64,000 bases of DNA from Symbiodinium natans (Eukaryota > Sar > Dinophyceae > Suessiales > Symbiodiniaceae), in NCBI GenBank assembly GCA_905221605.1, contig CAJNDS010001546.1, forward strand, positions 70,001 to 134,000, read 5' to 3'. The translations under genes were made by a program, and so were the position numbers. Below are positions 60,235-64,000 of this stretch, piece by piece. The notes below the pieces were generated by a model that was not told the origin of the DNA, ran no database searches, and was given only the letters and a program-made list of their open reading frames with translations. The stretch's first letter is position 1. Every line of letters starts with the position of its first letter.

Positions 60235-60680
60235 CTAGGGTCCCGGGCGTCGGATCCGCTCGCGGCGCGCAGCACCCTCATCGAGCTGCTTCCGCAGGGC
60301 GCGCTCGTCCCGTGCCTGGAGAGCGGCTTGAGTCGGATTCTCCATAACTCTCGAGTGCCCTCGAAAATTCACATGTCTCGAGATCATAGAACGCAGGCTT
60401 CCCGTTCTGCGCCTGACCGGTGGAGATCACCCAGGCAGCCCATGCCTGCAAGTCAGGAACCCCCAGTTTACCTCGATGTTCGCTGAGCAGGTGATGGTGT
60501 ATGGGGGCTTCTGGCGCTTCACTTGGGAGGCCACTGGGGCCACTCAAAGCGAGATTAGTTGAGAATGAGACCATATATGAGCCCATCATAGCATGTTTAT
60601 CAGATGCCAGAATTGGGCCATAATCTTCCGTCCTCAACTGCTCTGGGCCGACTTGGAGGTTGAGGTGTCGACTGATTTTG
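60235..60680 (-). CDS. terminal exons of an unidentified gene
   Basis: The upper part reads SDKHAMMGSYMVSFSTNLAL and GPSGLPSEAPEAPIHHHLLS, with possible donors at GAG|GTAAAC. The lower part (60235-60345) reads MENPTQAALQARDERALRKQ and LDEGAARRERIRRPGP before TAG, in another frame, so at least one intron separates them. No family recognised. Confidence 0.5.
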
Positions 60681-60879
60681 AGCCTGAGTGAGCAACCACT
60701 CCTAGCGCATTGCACAGCTGAAAACCTTAACCCTACTCCACTAAACCCAGAACCATGTCCAAACTCCAACAACCAAACCGAACCTTCATTGAAATGGTCT
60801 AAGCCTTATCCAGAAAGAGTCTCCCCCCAGGCCTCCGTCACTATCCCCGCGTCTGTGCAACAGCACCTCCACCAGTACA

Positions 60880-60980
60880 TGTGGGGAGATGAAATGACCT
60901 GAATCCAGAGTAGAAAAGCTATACATCCTACATACATCCTACTATACACCTCAACATCCTCCTGAAAGAAAAATCTTGAG
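60880..60980 (-). CDS. membrane-helix exon-like block
   Basis: After CTTTCAG|G reads EDVEVYSRMYVGCIAFLLWI then QVISSPHMYW. One probable membrane helix; likely the same gene as 60235-60680. Confidence 0.45.
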
Positions 60981-61109
60981 AAAGTGTGGAGTAGGGGACC
61001 AAAGTTGCGGCGCGTGGAGCTTTCATAGGGACTTGTGGGGGTCTCTCGGGGCTGCAGGGTGATGTCTTTAACCCGGAAAACCGGAACCAACCGGAACCTC
61101 CTCCCCAAA

Positions 61110-61212
61110 CCCGAAACAGTCGAAGATGTGTCGGCTCCGGGATGGGCGCATCTCGCGGATGATGCGCTGGGCAGTCGCAGACTTCGACTTCCGGAAGGAG
61201 TCGATCTGAGCG
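61110..61212 (-). CDS. basic exon-like block
   Basis: After GCTCAG reads IDSFRKSKSATAQRIIREMR then PSRSRHIFDCF. Rich in Arg/Lys/Ser and non-repetitive; belongs to the upstream minus-strand gene. Confidence 0.5.
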
Positions 61213-61334
61213 GTATGTGCAAAAGCTGCTGAGCTGCGGCGCTCCTAGCCCTTGTGCCTTTCTCAGATGGGCTCAGCTGAGGCGGCCAAAGCGTCACTGT
61301 TGCGACGTTGTATTCCAACGCATTCATCCCAAGG

Positions 61335-61412
61335 GCGTGCTACGAGATTGTAGTACTCCCTTGGCCTGCTCTTGACTCTTCTGCAGCTGTGCCTTGCAGG
61401 CAGCCTCCTGGA
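61335..61412 (-). CDS. coiled-coil exon-like block
   Basis: After CTCCAG|G reads EAACKAQLQKSQEQAKGVLQ. Heptad-like pattern typical of a coiled coil. Confidence 0.5.
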
Positions 61413-61589
61413 GGTGCAACATGTAGAGAGTTCAGGGTTGGGCTTGCTTAAAAGACAGGGGGGGTCAAGTTCGAGGCAGGATGGAGGACATGCTCGTCCC
61501 TTGGAGCCTTGGGCCTTGAGGCTTTTGTCGACCCGAACAGACCTTGAGAACAGTCCTCAGAGTTAAGGACGAGCAAAGGTGTGCTGCAC

Positions 61590-61705
61590 AAAGCTTGCAA
61601 AACAAATCACAGGGAGGATCCTCAGCAACCTCACGCCGCGCGGCGACGAAGGCCTGTGGCAACCGCTCGGACATTTCGGACTCAGAGGACTGGCGCTTGA
61701 GGCTG
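61590..61705 (-). CDS. exon-like block, unidentified gene
   Basis: After TTCACAG reads LKRQSSESEMSERLPQAFVA then ARREVAEDPPCDLFCKLC. The internal Met may be a start, but the upstream residues also look coding. Confidence 0.5.
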
Positions 61706-61799
61706 TGAAAAGCAATACAAGCAGGTGTTCAGGGTTTAGGGCCTCGGAGCTTGTACCACCCGACGAACATCGAAACCTGCAGTAGACATCCTCAAATTT

Positions 61800-63420
61800 C
61801 ACGCCTAGAGATACTGATTCCTCCTACCAGCAGAGTGCCAACGCTCTATTCTCAATCGAAGAAAACGAGCACACCATGGTGCCGTGCCCTACCCTACTCA
61901 GTGTTCAGCTTCACGGTTAGTTCCAGAGGAGTGCACCCAAACCTGCAACACTGCACCAACACAGGGGGTGACCTAAGAAGAAGCACCTGGAAGCAGCTGA
62001 AGAGCAGCGCAGACTCACCTTAGTCTGCAGAACTCAAGAGTTTAGGAGTTCAGGGCTTATGAAGCGTTAAGAAGCATAAGTAAGCTTATAGACGTTTAGG
62101 GAATGGGAATGAATGGGAACTAAAATTTGACCTTCGAGGCTGAGATGTGGTCGAGTCTCAGGTAGCCTGAGAGTTGAGAGTGGTTTGGACTTAGGCGCTC
62201 CCAGACGCTTTAGAGCACTTTAGGGACTTTAGCGTGCGGAGCTTAGGATACTAGTGACTAGTGCGAAGCGTAGCCGAGACTCAATCACAAAAGTGGTTCG
62301 TGTTCGTGCGAAATGCTTCCGGCACAGAAAAATGAGCTAGCCCGGAACGTAAGGATCCCTCCCGCCCCACCCTCTCCCCCAAGACTCACCTTTGAGGAAA
62401 CCGAAAGCTAAAACCAAAAACTCGGCTCTGGAAGATGAAAACAGAGGAGCAGAGAAAGAGAGAAGAGCAGCCAGCCAAACTTAAGATTTATTAGTGTTGG
62501 GGCTGAAGGGGGGGTGGTGGTATCAATGCCCCACATTCTTTATCCCCCAACAACCTTGACAAACCCCCCTCCCCAAACAACCTTGACCCCCCCCCAAACA
62601 ACACAGACCCTGTCTTACTATTCCGTTTAGAAATGTTTGGGTGGGGGGACGGGGGGGAACTCATCCGAACTGGACAGTACGAATGTTTACAAGGATCATG
62701 GTCGTAGGGCTCCATTTTGGGCGTTTTGGGGCTTTGGGGTTGAGTCTGCGGCTTCGCGTTCGAGAGCTTCGGCACTGGGCTTTGCAGGGCTTACGTCCTC
62801 ACCGTTCTCACCGCCATCGCTTCTTAGAACCTGAATAGACTTCTTTCTTTGCGAGCGTCACGGTGTCTGGAACTCAAGCGAGTCAGAAGTAAGCATAGCG
62901 TCTCATACGCCTTCGTATTCTTTGATTCGTGCCAAGATAGGGGAAGGCTCAATACTGCAAGTCGAGAACGGGTGGCAATGCCCTAGTTATCTAGAGGTTA
63001 ACTGCCACCACATTCGATTGCGGACGATGAGGATTCATGAGTTTCAACGTCCACCGGTTGTGGACATCGACAAGAGGCAGGGCGGGGCCAGAACATGTCA
63101 GAGGGTTCAACTTCCATTTGCAGCTGGCGGGCTAGGGGAGTCTGCAGTTCAGTTGTCAGGAGCCGAGCAGGTCTCGGTGTCGAAGGTCGGGGGGTTGGTG
63201 GCAGGTTTGGCCATCATGCTCAGAACGCCAGGGGCCCCGAGCTGTATGTGGAGGCCTTCAGGAACAAGCTGTCTGCAGCCATGACCTGCAGCCATTTAGG
63301 TTTGGGAGGCTGTTTGGGTTTTGAGGGGTGTTCAGGGTAAGGCGAAGAGCACCTCTTTTCAAATACGGAGTGGCCCCCTCGCGACAATTCTCTGCACCTC
63401 AGCTCAGCCTACGCCAGTCA
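61800..63420. other. region of ambiguous coding signal
   Basis: The plus frame 62922-63284 (120 codons, RTMRIHEFQRPPVVDIDKRQ) and the minus frame at about 63185-63290 (LVPEGLHIQLGAPGVLSMMA) are both open and protein-like. The rest carries C runs (62580-62600) and telomere-like words near 62040-62110. I could not decide between strands. Confidence 0.35.
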
Positions 63421-63449
63421 GAAGAAGAACCATGGACTGGACCTTCTCG

Positions 63450-63597
63450 GAAGTGTGTCGCCATGATGGGGAAAGCCGTAGCAAAACCCTGCTGCTCCCG
63501 CCCTGGGGCTGCCTGAGACTCCTTCATTCTTCTCAGGCGCTGTTGGAAGTCCTCCCGGAGCAACAGCACTGCGAAGATTTGAGTTCCGACTCTTCAG
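63450..63597 (-). CDS. exon-like block, unidentified gene
   Basis: Reads GTQIFAVLLLREDFQQRLRR then MKESQAAPGREQQGFATAFP and MATHFREG; donor AAG|GTCCAG (GT). Helical and charged; probably the same gene as the blocks at 60-61.7 kb. The sequence beyond 63758 to the window end shows no firm exon. Confidence 0.55.
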
Positions 63598-64000
63598 CCA
63601 AATCCTGAAAACTGCCCAATGAAGTTTTCGGGTCAGGCTCCCAGCACAGGAAACTGCGGTTTTCCATGAGGTGACCCGGGGCCTTGTTCTGTTGGCGGGA
63701 CCTTTAAGCGAACAAGCAAGCCCTGCACAGGTGCCTGAACCCAAAAGCAATGAGGTGTCAAGCTGTCAACTCTTGACCCCGAACTCTCCCTGACCCTAAG
63801 GGACCCCACTCCTGAAAGGGCCCTAAGCCCAAACGGTCAAAACAGCGTTTACATCTAAACGCTTCCAGCCGACTTTGTGGCATGGAAAAGCCCGGGAAAA
63901 TAATGCATCCTCCCTGCCCCTGGCTCCTGGAGCTTGGTCGCCTGGAAGGAGGGCTTCGGACGGAGAGCGACTTGGGATTCGAAGGCAAGACAGTTCAAGG

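Noticed and set aside
1-64000. Bacterial, organellar or viral origin
   Set aside because: Intron-split eukaryotic genes with dinoflagellate-type splice sites, microsatellites and telomere-like words argue for nuclear DNA. No operons, phage genes or rRNA were seen.

Overview
The window looks like nuclear DNA from a dinoflagellate, most likely a symbiodiniacean or close relative. No open frame exceeds about 250 codons, yet many short stretches of 15 to 210 bases read as pieces of eukaryotic proteins. Three sets of these join in order, in frame, into recognisable genes. Their introns begin with GC, GA or GT in similar numbers, and nearly all acceptors read AG|G. That mixture is the known splice signature of Symbiodiniaceae. 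Introns and spacers are full of microsatellites, long G/C runs and degenerate telomere-like words (TTTAGGG, CTTAGGG, CTTCGGG and relatives). There are no rRNA or complete tRNA genes, CRISPR arrays or bacterial operons.

All three identified genes lie on the minus strand, which fits the unidirectional gene blocks known from dinoflagellates. (1) A Bax inhibitor-1/lifeguard (TMBIM) membrane protein runs from its ATG at 57569 to its stop at 51133, with 11 exons found and one or two small pieces not resolved. (2) An SLC43-like major facilitator transporter occupies about 43.9-39.4 kb; eleven exons cover TM1 and most of TM3 to TM12. (3) A dynamin-superfamily large GTPase (Mx/DLP-like, all G motifs plus stalk) runs from an ATG at 33498 to at least 22706, with 27 exons and about 495 codons recovered.

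Region by region: 0-3 kb holds a microsatellite-rich, exon-poor stretch. 3-19 kb has scattered minus-strand exon-like blocks of unidentified genes, including a partial RING finger at 19.1-19.3 kb. 19.5-22.6 kb has a few more blocks and diverged tandem repeats. 22.7-33.5 kb is the dynamin gene, interrupted by a (TTGGGGG)n array and CA-rich arrays. 34-38.4 kb carries unassigned exons, a cysteine-rich gene fragment, a 150-bp tandem duplication and a duplicated tRNA-like/CT-rich element. 39.4-43.9 kb is the transporter, 44-50 kb has unassigned exons, 51-57.6 kb is the BI-1 gene, and 57.7-64 kb has exons of one or more upstream minus-strand genes.

Exon edges come from reading frame, splice dinucleotides and remembered family consensus only. 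Nothing was searched or aligned by computer. The three gene identities are strong. Unassigned blocks are coding-like by composition and splice context, and some will be false.
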